DNA of 64,000 nt from contig NW_013657610.1 in NCBI RefSeq assembly GCF_000142905.1, forward strand, positions 30,627 to 94,626, written 5' to 3'. Shown in pieces: positions 22,840 to 32,658 of this stretch; position 1 is the stretch's first letter, and the number at the start of each line of letters is the position of its first letter. Position numbers and translations under genes: made by a program. This stretch comes from Thecamonas trahens ATCC 50062 (Eukaryota > Apusozoa > Apusomonadida > Apusomonadidae). The notes under the pieces were generated by a model, which ran no database searches, was not told the DNA's origin, and worked only from the letters and a program-made list of their open reading frames with translations.

Positions 22840-24717
22840 TCAGTCAAGCTCGGACTCGTTGACGACGGGCGTGGGAGCAGCCGGAGCAGCGGCGATGGAG
22901 TCGACAAAGGCGTGGAGCTCCTTAGCTTGAGCCTCAAACTCCTCTCGCTCGGCATCTTGGTTGGCGTCGAGCCAGGCAATGGCCTCGTCGATCCTGGCAG
23001 AGATCTTGGCCTTGTCCGGCTCGGTAGCAGAGACGGTACCGTCTCTCACGGCAGTGCGGAGGGAGAAGACGGCGGCCTCGAGGTCGTTGCGCGCCGAGAT
23101 GCGGCGGCGGATGATGTCGTCCTCTGCAGCGTACTTCTCCGACTCGGCCACCATGCGATCGATGTCGTCCTTGGAGAGGCGAGCCGAGTCGTTGGTGATC
23201 TTGATCGAGTGCTTGTGGCCCGACGACTTGTCCTGGGCCAAGACGTTGAGGATGCCATCGGCGTCGATGTCAAAGACAACTTCGATCTGCGGCTTTCCGC
23301 GCGGCATGGGCGCGATGCCCGTGAGCTCGAACTTGCCGAGGAGGTTGTTGTCCGCTGTCTGCGCCCGCTCGCCCTCAAAGACCTGGATGAGCACACCCGG
23401 CTGATCGTCAGCGTAGGTGGAGAAGATCTGGGTCTTCTTGGTGGGAATGGTTGTGTTCCGCGGGATGAGGTTGGTCATCAGCCCGCCAGCGGTCTCCAGC
23501 CCGAGCGAGAACGGGGTCATGTCGAGGAGAAGGAGCTCAGCGAGCTTTCCGCTGGTGTCACTCGCGCCCGATAGGACGGCGGCATGGACAGCAGCGCCGT
23601 GGGCGACAGCCTCGTCCGGATTGATCCCCTGCGACGGCGCGCGGCCGGCAAAGTAGTCTGCAAGGAGGGCGCGGACACGTGGGATGCGCGTGGATCCGCC
23701 GACGAGAACAATGTCGTGGATGTCGGCCTTGGCGAGCTTGGCGTCGGTCAGCGCCCGCTCGACAGGGCCGATGCACTTGGCAAAGAGGTCGTGGTTGAGC
23801 TCCTCAAAGCGGGCGCGGGTGATGGACGAGTAGAAGTCGACGCCCTCGTAGAAGGCGTCGATCTCGATGGAGGCGTTGGTCGAGGCCGAGAGTGTGCGCT
23901 TGGCGCGCTCGCAAGCAGATCGTAGCCGGCGCATGGCCCGGGCGTTGCCGGTGACATCGGCACGGTGCTTGCGCTTGAACTCGCGGACAAAGTGGTTGAC
24001 AAGGCGGGCGTCAAAGTCCTCGCCGCCGAGATGGGCGTCGCCAGCGGTGGCCTTGACCTCAAAGATGCCGTTGTCGATGGTGAGGACTGAGACGTCAAAG
24101 GTGCCGCCGCCCAGATCAAAGATGAGCACGTTCTTCTCAGCGCCCTCGTGGTGGAGGCCATAGGCGATGGCGGCGGCGGTCGGCTCGTTAATGATGCGAA
24201 GAACGTTGAGGCCGGCGATGGCGCCGGCGTCCTTGGTCGCCTGCCGCTGGGCGTCGTTAAAGTAGGCAGGGACAGTAACAACCGCGTTGCCCACGTCCTC
24301 GCCGAGGTATGCCTCGGCAACGCGCTTCATCTTGGTCAGGACCATGGACGAGATCTGCTCCGGCGAGAAGACCTTGGTCTCGCCGCGGAACTCGACCTCG
24401 ATCATGGGCTTGCCCTCGTGCTCGACAACGGCAAAGGGCCACGAGGCCATGTCGGCCGCCACAGTGGAGTCGGCAAACAGGCGGCCAATGAGGCGCTTGG
24501 CATCAAAGACTGTGTTCTTGGCGTTCATGGCAGCCTGCAGCTTGGCGCCGTCACCGATGAGTCGCTCGGCGTCGGTAAAGGCGACATACGATGGCGTCGT
24601 CCGGTTGCCCTGCTCGTTGGCGATGATCTCGACGCGATCGTTGCGCCACACGCCGACGCACGAGTATGTGGTCCCGAGATCAATGCCGACAGATGCGCCA
24701 GCAGTGTGAGAAGCCAT
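22840..24717 (-). CDS. Cytosolic-type HSP70 chaperone without the EEVD tail
   Basis: A full HSP70 of 625 residues. The nucleotide-binding domain shows [30 protein letters not shown], the phosphate loop [12 protein letters not shown] and [11 protein letters not shown]. The substrate-binding domain has [14 protein letters not shown] and [18 protein letters not shown]. The helical lid follows. I chose the ATG at 24717, immediately before the conserved N-terminus; the reading frame stays open upstream to 24846 but that extension has no HSP70 similarity. The absence of a targeting peptide or KDEL places it in the cytosol or nucleus. The C-terminus is NESELD, not the EEVD needed for TPR co-chaperone docking, and there is no GGMP-rich tail, so it is a divergent member. 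Inverted GAA/TTC elements lie upstream. Identity is near certain; the subclass is inferred. Confidence 0.95.
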   Translation of the reverse strand: MASHTAGASVGIDLGTTYSCVGVWRNDRVEIIANEQGNRTTPSYVAFTDAERLIGDGAKLQAAMNAKNTVFDAKRLIGRLFADSTVAADMASWPFAVVEHEGKPMIEVEFRGETKVFSPEQISSMVLTKMKRVAEAYLGEDVGNAVVTVPAYFNDAQRQATKDAGAIAGLNVLRIINEPTAAAIAYGLHHEGAEKNVLIFDLGGGTFDVSVLTIDNGIFEVKATAGDAHLGGEDFDARLVNHFVREFKRKHRADVTGNARAMRRLRSACERAKRTLSASTNASIEIDAFYEGVDFYSSITRARFEELNHDLFAKCIGPVERALTDAKLAKADIHDIVLVGGSTRIPRVRALLADYFAGRAPSQGINPDEAVAHGAAVHAAVLSGASDTSGKLAELLLLDMTPFSLGLETAGGLMTNLIPRNTTIPTKKTQIFSTYADDQPGVLIQVFEGERAQTADNNLLGKFELTGIAPMPRGKPQIEVVFDIDADGILNVLAQDKSSGHKHSIKITNDSARLSKDDIDRMVAESEKYAAEDDIIRRRISARNDLEAAVFSLRTAVRDGTVSATEPDKAKISARIDEAIAWLDANQDAEREEFEAQAKELHAFVDSIAAAPAAPTPVVNESELD

Positions 24718-25770
24718 GGTTGGGTTGATAGAGACTGATGGTGTGTGGAGAGAGGGTGGGGAGGAGGGAGAAAGAGAGCGAGTTTTGACATCCAAAAAGA
24801 AAAAATGCGCCTTCATGAAGGCGTTGATCTCCCACATGGACAACATGGCAACAAAGAGGATGACACAAGAGCATGAAGAGGTTAAAAGGTTGTCGCAATC
24901 ATGAGTACGTACATATGAATAGTGGTGAGAGGGTTGAAGAGTGGTCAGAAGGATGAACTAGGGGTAGGAGGACGACGGGAAGGAGAAGGGAGGGGGAGAG
25001 AGGGAGGAAGAAGAGGAGAAAAAATCTGTGGAGGCATGGTTCCATGCGCACGGAATGTTCCGGTTGTTGTGAGAGAGGGAGAGGGGGGGGGGGGGCTATG
25101 AGAGGATCTATTGGTGATGAGATGGGCTACTTTTCTCTGGTGGTGGCATTCTTCTTGCTTGTGGATGTGTGGTCTGGATGGTGGTGCCATAGACGATGAC
25201 GATGATGAACCGCTTGCGACTGACAGTGTGTGTAGAGCGGAGAGCAGCCATAAGCTACAGTGTCCGCATCCATCATCACTATGCTCTACACAAGCTATCC
25301 ATGATGGGCACAGGGGGGGGAAGGGTAGAGTGGCATGGGTTAGTGTGCTGATCTTGCTTCTCCTAAGGTCCATGCGCCCCCTTTCTCGTTCGCTGGTCCT
25401 CCGATCCATCGCCTCGACCGCTGCCGGACTCGCGGTCTGCGAAGAGCTGGCACTTCTGCATGATCTTGGCCTTGGCCTTGCCCTTGACCTTGACCTATCT
25501 TCGATCCCGTTCTCGCTCACGCTCACCCTGCACCCACCGCTCTCCCCTCGCTCGACAACGTTCGCGGCAATGACCTTTCACACCAAAAAAAACGCATTTG
25601 CAATTGCAAAAGTGCATTTTTGTGTGACGGCGGAGAATACTGGCGCCACCATCAGCATGGGAGAGGGCAGGCAGAGGCGTACTACTACTACTACCGCGAG
25701 ATACTTAACCTCTCTCGCAGGTTGATCTCGTGCAGGCTTGTAGGCTTGCTATCCAGCAGCAACAAAGAGT
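24718..25770. other. Intergenic region between HSP70 and hypothetical gene
   Basis: A 1.05 kb divergent gap. It holds the candidate heat-shock elements, a G-run at about 25086-25096, a perfect TTTGCAATTGCAAA palindrome at about 25599-25612 and, at about 25694-25720, a CTTAAC followed by CTCTCTCGCAG that looks like a branch point and 3' splice site. Frames of about 200 residues exist on both strands (25111-25725 +, 24945-25526 -) but are low-complexity and I do not call them genes. Confidence 0.5.
24812..24819. promoter_or_regulatory. Candidate heat-shock element (TTCATGAA)
   Basis: A TTCnnGAA inverted pair sits inside the longer palindrome CGCCTTCATGAAGGCG, about 95 bases upstream of the HSP70 ATG. 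A second unit (GAATGTTC) is at 25053-25060, about 335 bases upstream. Each is only two nGAAn units, so this is suggestive rather than a full element. Confidence 0.35.
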
Positions 25771-26775
25771 ATGGTCAAGGCGAAGCCCCTGTTGGAGGCG
25801 GAGGGGAGGAAGACCGGGTCGAGCGGGCGGAGGAAGAACCGGGGCAAGCGATGCACATTCCGGGCCTTCCTGAGCGTCGTTCTCCCACACACCATGGACA
25901 ATGCGACCAGGGTCAAGAGGAAGCAAGCCCTGACAAATGCCATCAAGAAGGCGGCAGGCGGCAAGGGTGAGGCGACCATCGACGAGGTGCACAGCGGCAT
26001 GAAGGAGTTCCTTATGGCTGACAGGTCGGCGACGGCACAGTACGCAGCTCGGAAGCTTACACCGAACATGTGTCTCGCCATGGCCCGGTGCTACGCCTTT
26101 GAGCCGAGCACGCGATCGGAGGACAACTCGTCCACCAGCAACGTGAATGACGACAAGCGTCGGGCGCGAGCCCTGGAGCAGACGGAGAGGGACCGCATCA
26201 AGATCAACACGCTGATGGGCGAGACAGTCACTCGGTATCACAAGACCAACCAGGCCAAGGTCAACCGCGAGAAAACCAAGGACAAATACGCCGGCAAGGA
26301 CGTGAGCGCCATCGAAGATGCCCTGGCGCCGACCATTGACGATGTGACCACGTCGATGAAAGCGATGGAGGAGTGTGGTGCGGGCGAAGCTGTGGTGTTG
26401 CGCAAGGCCGAGATGATGACCATCGACTTGCCGCTGGCAGAGCCATCGAGCAGCGACTCGAGCTCGACCTCATCCGTCGCGTCCTGTGCGGATACGCTGC
26501 TGCAGCCGACATGGTCGGACAAAGCTGGGGGGCTGTACAACGAGGTGCTGCCCGGGCTGATGACGCAGGATGCGATGTACGGCCAGCAGTTTTGCCTGCC
26601 ACCGATTATCCATGGGTGCGAGTCGAGTCTTCTTAGACGAGCTAGTCCTGTAGCCGATGCGATGACGGTCGCTGCAGGCGTGGGCACTGATTGGTGCTAC
26701 AATCTAGATCTGATCGAGTCTGAGGATGAGTCGAACAACAGCGACAACAGCACGGTGCTCTCGTATCTCAAGTAG
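25771..26775 (+). CDS. Hypothetical charged protein
   Basis: A 334-residue frame with a very basic N-terminus (GRKTGSSGRRKNRGKRC), a helical Lys-rich middle (residues ~50-130), an acidic Ser-rich patch (PSSSDSSSTSSV, ~residue 230) and an acidic C-terminus. I recognise no domain. The basic start followed by two or three short helices could suit a nuclear protein, but nothing proves it. An AATAAA at 26917-26922 lies 140 bases after the stop. A possible 3' splice site at about 25720 suggests that the true first exon may lie upstream and that the ATG at 25771 may be internal. Confidence 0.45.
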   Translation: MVKAKPLLEAEGRKTGSSGRRKNRGKRCTFRAFLSVVLPHTMDNATRVKRKQALTNAIKKAAGGKGEATIDEVHSGMKEFLMADRSATAQYAARKLTPNMCLAMARCYAFEPSTRSEDNSSTSNVNDDKRRARALEQTERDRIKINTLMGETVTRYHKTNQAKVNREKTKDKYAGKDVSAIEDALAPTIDDVTTSMKAMEECGAGEAVVLRKAEMMTIDLPLAEPSSSDSSSTSSVASCADTLLQPTWSDKAGGLYNEVLPGLMTQDAMYGQQFCLPPIIHGCESSLLRRASPVADAMTVAAGVGTDWCYNLDLIESEDESNNSDNSTVLSYLK

Positions 26776-26925
26776 TTGTTCTCGCTCCGTCAGTAGTGAA
26801 GCAGAAGGTGGCTGTGGTGGAGGGAGGGGTCTTCGCCCGTCTCCGTCTCCGTCTCCACCAACATGGCCATCCCTGCCAACATGATCATCACCATCATTTT
26901 CTTCTTCTTCAACATCAATAAAATC

Positions 26926-27235
<310 letters not shown>

Positions 27236-27347
27236 CTTCCGCCAATTCCTTCGATATCTTTCTGTTTGTCCTCCCCTCCTCTCACTTCACCCCCCCCCAC
27301 CCCACCACCACCACCACCATCACCACCACCACCACTACACACACACC

Positions 27348-30300
27348 ATGGGACGGCGCAACCGACGACGGCGCAAGAACGGGCGGCGACAGCAGCAGAG
27401 CTTTGGAGCATGGGCGAGTGGCGGTGGGCAGTCGGGCAGGACGAGTCAGCAGACGTCGACAACGAGCTGGCGGAGTCATACCAAAGTCACTGACGACACA
27501 CTCCGAGCTGCCTTTCGTCTTGCTCGCCCTGCTTGCGGTGAGCTGGCAGTTGGGCAAGTCGATCGGTCCGAGAAAATTGCCAGTCATTCGGCGGGCAACT
27601 GTGCTGCCTCTCCGAATTGTTTGATGAATCTGGCCTCCATCCCCAAGTCGATGACCGGCAAGTCGTCGATGGCCGGCCAGTCGGCGGGAAAGGGCGGCAA
27701 GGGGAAGAATGCAGCGAACAAGACAAAGCTGGCAGGAGGGACAAGTGGGTGCGGACGAGTCCGGAGTGATGCCATCGCGTTTATGGGCTTGGAGAACCTG
27801 GGCGCGACGTGCTACATGAACTCGCTGTTGCAGACCTTGTTCATGAACGAAGGCTTTACCAGCGGCTTGCTGGCCGCCCAAGTCAAGAATCCGGTTCTCG
27901 CCGAGCTCCAGCTTGTCCTTGCTCATCTGGTGGTGGACAAGCGGGTATCGCTGCGGCCAGAGGGCCTTGTCTCTGCCCTTGATCTCGCTCCGCGCGTCCA
28001 GCAGGACGCCCATGAGTTCTTCAAGCTCCTCATACACTTTCTGGACAACACTCTCAAGAGCGGCGACGGACCGGAGAGTGTGCGCAATCTTGTGGAGGAG
28101 ACCTTTGCCGGCCTCCTTGCCTACCACACCGTCTGCGAGGGCTGCGGCACGGATCGCGAGCGGACCGAGCCGTTCTACGAGATTGAGCTCAATCTGCTGG
28201 GCGAGGAGCGGAGCTTGGGCGGGCTCATCGAGCAGTACCTGGCGCCAGAAACGCTCGACGGTGACAACAAGTACCTCTGCTCGCAGTGCGAGAGCAAGCA
28301 AGTCGCCTCGCGCTTCCTCACCCTCAATGAGCTCCCGCGGGTCCTCAACGTCCAGCTGCTGCGCTTTGTGTACGACGTGGCGACGGGCCGCAAGAAGAAA
28401 GTCCACTACGTCATCAACTTTCCGCACGAGCTCGATATGAGCGCGTACGTGGCGAGCGGCGTCGGCGGGGTGTACCGGCTGCGGGCGGTCGTCGTCCACA
28501 TCGGGTCAACTGCCAACGGCGGGCACTACGTGACCCACGCGCGCGGACGCAGCGGCGACGCGCGATGGTGGAAGTTCAACGACTCGCGGGTGAGCGTGCT
28601 CGAGGAGCACGCGGTCGGATACGAGGCGCCGTCATCGCTCTCGGCCAAGGGCAAGGCACTGCTCCGGTCCGCCCCGGCCGGCACCTCGTCGTCGCACAAC
28701 GCATACATGCTGGTCTATGAGCGCGTCGACGGACCGACGGCGAGTGAGACCGTGCCCGGGATTGTGGTGCCGGATGAGCTCTTTGCGCAAACGCTAGGCC
28801 ACGGGGCGGTGGTCGACACTACCGGCCTGCTTGCCACCGAGTCGGGCGCGAGCCGCGCGGCTGCGGTTGCGAAGCACAATGAGCTTCTCTGCAACGTGTT
28901 TGAGATCGGGGCGCCCGCTGTAAGCGACGACGCGCCGGGCGCAGCGGCGCGGTATGTGTCGCGGGCATGGCTCGGCGAGCTCGCGTCTGCCTTTGACGGC
29001 AGCGAGGTGCCGCCGATGGACAATTCGGGACTCGAGTGCGAACACGGCCTGGTCTCGCCGGAGCGGGCGTCGGCGATGAAGCGGCTGAGTGTCGAGGCGT
29101 TTGATGCGCTGCTTGCGGCGTACGGCGGCGGGCCTGTGTTTACCCAGGACGACCTCTGCGTGCGGTGCGTCGAGGCTGCCTGCCGGCAGCAGAGCGAGGA
29201 GGTGGCAATGCTCGAGGCAAAGCGGGCCATTGCCTCGCGGCTGGACCCCGGCGGGGCCGACACGGACGCGGTGCTGGTGTCGCGGGCGTGGGTGACGGCG
29301 TGGCGGGCGGCCAAGAGCTACGAGGCGCTGATGAGCCTCGAGCCGCAGATCAACATCGACATCCTGTGCGAGCATGGCCAGCTGCAGATGCAGACGTCCA
29401 AGACGCGGCGACTCTCGCGGATGGCGTGGGACTACTTTGTGGGTCTTGTGGGTGACCGCAGCGCCCAGCCGCCGACGATGATATCTGCCGATGCCGAGCC
29501 GTGCGCCGAGTGCCGCGGCGAGGCAGCGAGCGTGAAGGAGGCATTGGCGGCTGAGCGTGGGGTGCGAGCGAACGAGCGGAGTGCGTTTGCCGCCGTCTTT
29601 ACCCTCCTTGCCGGCGGCAAGCGGGCCAAGAGCCGGCGCAACATCGAGTGGCAGGTGGGCGAGAGCGCGGCAGCGAGCGGCGGCAAGCTCGTTCCGACTC
29701 CGCTCTCGTGGCTCCATGCGTGGAAGGCGTACCTGCTTGATGCAAGTGCGCCGGGCCCAGGCCCGCTCTCGCTTGATGAGCTGCGATGCGAGGAGCACGG
29801 CGGCCTGACGTACGCGCCGTGGCATGCGGCGGAGAATGATGGCCTGGTGTACCGTCTGGTCAAGGCCAAGCTTGTGGAGGGGCTCGCAGCCATCCACGGA
29901 AGCGTCGGTGAGATTGTGGCGCTGGCGCAGGGAGCCACCGCGAGCGAGGCCGTGTGCGCGGCGTGCTCTGAGGCGCGTGTGGCGGCTATCGAGGCGGCGC
30001 AGTTTGTGTACGACAAGGCAAACGTGCGGATCAAGTTTGAGCGGGAGGTGACGAGCGGGCGCAAGGGCGGCGGGCGGCGCGGGCGGCGTGGGCCGCAGGT
30101 CCGAACGGTGGCGTCATCGGTGGAGCTCTCGGTCGGATCGAACATGACTCTGGCCACCTTTCGCCTGATGGTCTTTCAGCGGACAGACATTGCGCCTGCG
30201 CTCCAACGGCTGGTGGTAGAGAGCGGGACGGAGGCCGGTCGTGTGATCGGAGGCGGCGACGAAGAGGTCGTAACGCTCGAGAATGCCCGGATCGTGCCCA

Positions 30301-30503
30301 AGACCGTCCTCCGCCTCGCACGGCGTCCAGCAAGCGAGCTCTCCGAGGACGAGCTGGCGAGCGTGCGCCAGTTGAAGGCGGCCAAGGCGAGCAAGAAGGA
30401 CGTATCGGATGGGAAGAGCAGCGGGTATGTGGAGACTGGCTTTGCCGCCACCAAGCTGTCCGGCCTCGCCCCAGGAGGTCCTGACTTTGACCTTGATGAG
30501 TAA
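27348..30503 (+). CDS. Ubiquitin-specific protease, USP48-like
   Basis: A cysteine deubiquitinase of 1051 residues, close to the length of animal USP48. The catalytic Cys box is GLENLGATCYMNSLLQ (Cys about 155), the QQDAHEFF motif follows, and the His box is NGGHYVTHARG (His about 392) followed by WWKFND. A zinc-binding pair of CxxC (CEGC, CSQC) lies in the finger region. The region before the catalytic box contains NCAASPNCL, matching the NPNCL stretch I know from USP48. After the catalytic domain, several Cys-containing repeats of the type CEHG...SRAWVTAWR fit DUSP domains. The last ~100 residues resemble a ubiquitin-like domain (VGSNMTLATFRLMVF...IVPKTVLRL). USP48 acts in the nucleus and cytoplasm on Lys63/Lys48 chains and histone H2A. 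The start ATG follows a CAC-rich leader. I see no frame break. Confidence 0.88.
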   Translation: MGRRNRRRRKNGRRQQQSFGAWASGGGQSGRTSQQTSTTSWRSHTKVTDDTLRAAFRLARPACGELAVGQVDRSEKIASHSAGNCAASPNCLMNLASIPKSMTGKSSMAGQSAGKGGKGKNAANKTKLAGGTSGCGRVRSDAIAFMGLENLGATCYMNSLLQTLFMNEGFTSGLLAAQVKNPVLAELQLVLAHLVVDKRVSLRPEGLVSALDLAPRVQQDAHEFFKLLIHFLDNTLKSGDGPESVRNLVEETFAGLLAYHTVCEGCGTDRERTEPFYEIELNLLGEERSLGGLIEQYLAPETLDGDNKYLCSQCESKQVASRFLTLNELPRVLNVQLLRFVYDVATGRKKKVHYVINFPHELDMSAYVASGVGGVYRLRAVVVHIGSTANGGHYVTHARGRSGDARWWKFNDSRVSVLEEHAVGYEAPSSLSAKGKALLRSAPAGTSSSHNAYMLVYERVDGPTASETVPGIVVPDELFAQTLGHGAVVDTTGLLATESGASRAAAVAKHNELLCNVFEIGAPAVSDDAPGAAARYVSRAWLGELASAFDGSEVPPMDNSGLECEHGLVSPERASAMKRLSVEAFDALLAAYGGGPVFTQDDLCVRCVEAACRQQSEEVAMLEAKRAIASRLDPGGADTDAVLVSRAWVTAWRAAKSYEALMSLEPQINIDILCEHGQLQMQTSKTRRLSRMAWDYFVGLVGDRSAQPPTMISADAEPCAECRGEAASVKEALAAERGVRANERSAFAAVFTLLAGGKRAKSRRNIEWQVGESAAASGGKLVPTPLSWLHAWKAYLLDASAPGPGPLSLDELRCEEHGGLTYAPWHAAENDGLVYRLVKAKLVEGLAAIHGSVGEIVALAQGATASEAVCAACSEARVAAIEAAQFVYDKANVRIKFEREVTSGRKGGGRRGRRGPQVRTVASSVELSVGSNMTLATFRLMVFQRTDIAPALQRLVVESGTEAGRVIGGGDEEVVTLENARIVPKTVLRLARRPASELSEDELASVRQLKAAKASKKDVSDGKSSGYVETGFAATKLSGLAPGGPDFDLDE

Positions 30504-30736
30504 CACACACACACCGAATGCTCCACCATGATCTCCACCGCATCACCCTCAGCCACAAACACCATCAGCCGCATCACCATCAGCAGCATCTCCCGCCCTA
30601 CAGCAGAAAGTTTTGATCGCGACCGGCGAGCGGGCGGCGGGCGGCGGGTGGCGGGTGGTGTAGCCGGCGAGCGGGCGGTGGAGCCGGCGGTGATTCGGGC
30701 GACTCGGTGACTCGACGATTTGAGCGACAGCGACTT

Positions 30737-30738
<2 letters not shown>

Positions 30739-30770
<32 letters not shown>

Positions 30771-30861
30771 TACGGGCCTGACCACGACGACGTTGACGAC
30801 GACCACCCCACCCGCCCCCCCACCCCCACCCCCACCCCTACACACACACACACACACACAC
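30739..30861. repeat. (GAC)n, C-run and (CA)n leader
   Basis: Between USP48-like and PPP4R2: a (GAC)n tract at about 30739-30775, CCCACC runs, then (CA)n ending at the ATG at 30862. The reading frame stays open through it and would add poly-Thr/Pro, but this looks like 5' UTR. Confidence 0.75.
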
Positions 30862-31737
30862 ATGAGCACACCAAGTGGGACAACTGAAGCAGCGACGCCG
30901 CACCCTGCGCCGCCGCTGCGGTCGTTTGCAGGGCGAGTGAAGGCCTTCCACGAGCGGGCGGAGCGAGTGGTCAGCGGAGGAGGAGGAGGAGGAGAGATGG
31001 AGACGGGCATGGGTGGGATGATGGAGGGGAAAACGGAGGAGGGGGGCAAGAGCAAGGAATTGAAGTTGAATGTTCCCGAGAGTGAAAAAAGTGCCATTCA
31101 ACTGGTGCGACAGGTGGAGAAGACGGTGCCCAATGGAGAAGATCTGGAAGATGGAACGTGGCTGGCTCTCGTCACAGGTGTGCTCCAGGGCGTGGCGGCA
31201 TCTGGCTCGCAGCCCTTTCCCTGGCCACACCTCCGATCACTCCTCGCTGCTGTGGTTGTGGAACGCGGCGCTGCCTTTTATGCCGCTGTGGCCGATACCG
31301 ATGACTCCCGCAGGGGCCACTCGTACAGCGACAAGATCGCCACCATTGTGGCCCTGCTGTACGAGTTTGATGATACTCCCTTTACCATCCAGCGCCTGGC
31401 CGAGCTCCTCCTCTCGCCGCGGGCGCTTTACACTTCGACGCGCAAGTGGCTCAACGCCGTGACCAAGGCCGTCACTGTCTCGTCCGTCGCTCCCGGCGGC
31501 GCCTTTCCTGCCGATCCACCCAAGATGCTCGACGGTGAGCCGTCGCCGTTACCGCCTGATGTGGCTGCTGCACGGGCGAGCGTGCTGGCCGGCGAGAGTG
31601 GCGGCGAGTTTGTGGTTGAGGCCCACATCCCGCATGCGTCCTCAGCGCCATCGCCACAGGGCGGGGCATCAACGCCTGTGGAAGCCCATCACGAGAACGA
31701 AGCGGCTGTGGCGGCGCCCGAGGGCGTGTCTGGCTGA
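30862..31737 (+). CDS. PPP4R2: Protein phosphatase 4 regulatory subunit 2 (PPP4R2)
   Basis: A 291-residue protein with the PPP4R2 core: RSFAGRVKAFHERAE near the start, a helical middle (PFPWPHLRSLLAAVV), and the diagnostic PFTIQRLAELLLSPR...YTSTRKWLNAVTKAV, which matches the PFTIQRLCELL...Y..T.KFLR.VEK pattern of the family. PPP4R2 is the regulatory core subunit of PP4, which dephosphorylates gamma-H2AX and acts at centrosomes and in DNA repair. I chose the ATG at 30862 because upstream in-frame codons are only Thr/Pro/His repeats. The C-terminal ~90 residues are acidic, Pro/Ala-rich and disordered, as in relatives. An AATAAA overlaps the stop codon. Confidence 0.8.
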   Translation: MSTPSGTTEAATPHPAPPLRSFAGRVKAFHERAERVVSGGGGGGEMETGMGGMMEGKTEEGGKSKELKLNVPESEKSAIQLVRQVEKTVPNGEDLEDGTWLALVTGVLQGVAASGSQPFPWPHLRSLLAAVVVERGAAFYAAVADTDDSRRGHSYSDKIATIVALLYEFDDTPFTIQRLAELLLSPRALYTSTRKWLNAVTKAVTVSSVAPGGAFPADPPKMLDGEPSPLPPDVAAARASVLAGESGGEFVVEAHIPHASSAPSPQGGASTPVEAHHENEAAVAAPEGVSG

Positions 31738-31742
31738 ATAAA
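31737..31742 (+). terminator. Polyadenylation signal overlapping the PPP4R2 stop
   Basis: The stop TGA (31735-31737) shares its final A with a canonical AATAAA. If used, the 3' UTR would be very short, ending within or before the CAT-rich repeat. Confidence 0.45.
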
Positions 31743-31749
31743 GCCAAGT

Positions 31750-31970
31750 TGTAGCCGGGTCACGGTATCATCGTCGTGGTTGTTGTGGTTGTCGTGGTGG
31801 TCGGTATCATCATGGTCACCTCCATCACCCCCCAGCCCCAACATGGTCATGGTCACCCCCCAGCCCCATCATGGTCATGGTCATCCCCCAGCCCCATCAC
31901 CCCCATCACCTCCATCATCATCACCCCCATCACCCCCATCATGGCCACCCCCATCACCCCCATCATCATA
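31750..31970. repeat. CCCCATCATGGTCAT repeat bordering assembly gap
   Basis: Short GTTGTGGTTGTCGTGG and CCCCCAGCCCCATCATGGTCATGG units grade into CACCCCCATCACC units and run into the unknown bases. The repeat is a likely cause of the gap. Confidence 0.85.
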
Positions 31971-32201
31971 NNNNNNNNNNNNNNNNNNNNNNNNNNNNNN
32001 NNNNNNNNNNNNNNNNNNNNNNNNNNNNNNNNNNNNNNNNNNNNNNNNNNNNNNNNNNNNNNNNNNNNNNNNNNNNNNNNNNNNNNNNNNNNNNNNNNNN
32101 NNNNNNNNNNNNNNNNNNNNNNNNNNNNNNNNNNNNNNNNNNNNNNNNNNNNNNNNNNNNNNNNNNNNNNNNNNNNNNNNNNNNNNNNNNNNNNNNNNNN
32201 N
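31971..32201. other. Assembly gap (231 N)
   Basis: A run of undetermined bases, so the true length may differ. It hides the 5' end of the coiled-coil gene. Confidence 0.99.
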
Positions 32202-32617
32202 AGCAACCCCCCCCAACCCCCCAACCTCTACTTTGCGCATACTACGCTTGCGCAGCCCCCAGCCAAGCCACTGGTGGAGCACCTGGAGCGCAAGGCGCGT
32301 GCCGAGGCGGCCGAGTCGGACAAGCTGAGGAAGGAGGTGAAGGCGCTCAAGGGACGGATGATGAGTTTGGAAGGAATGGTGGCCGAAGAGAAGGAAGAGA
32401 ATCGCAAGTGGCGACAACGATGGTCACACGATCAAGATACCATATACTCGTTGAAGAAGCATCTGAGAGAGGTTCAGATGGCAACGGCCGCAGCATCATC
32501 ATCGTCATCATCATCATATTCGTATTCATCGTCATCGTTATCGTTGTCTTTGATTCGTCGTCAGAGTCCTGATCGCCGCTCTGCTGGTCGTCTTGCTGCT
32601 GCTGCTGGTGGTGCTGG

Positions 32618-32658
<41 letters not shown>

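Noticed and set aside
24718-24846. 43-residue N-terminal extension of HSP70
   Set aside because: It has no HSP70 similarity or targeting signal, and the conserved N-terminus begins right after the 24717 ATG.
25111-25725. 204-codon frame upstream of the hypothetical gene
   Set aside because: Low-complexity composition, overlapped by a frame on the other strand, no motif; may at most contain a non-coding first exon.
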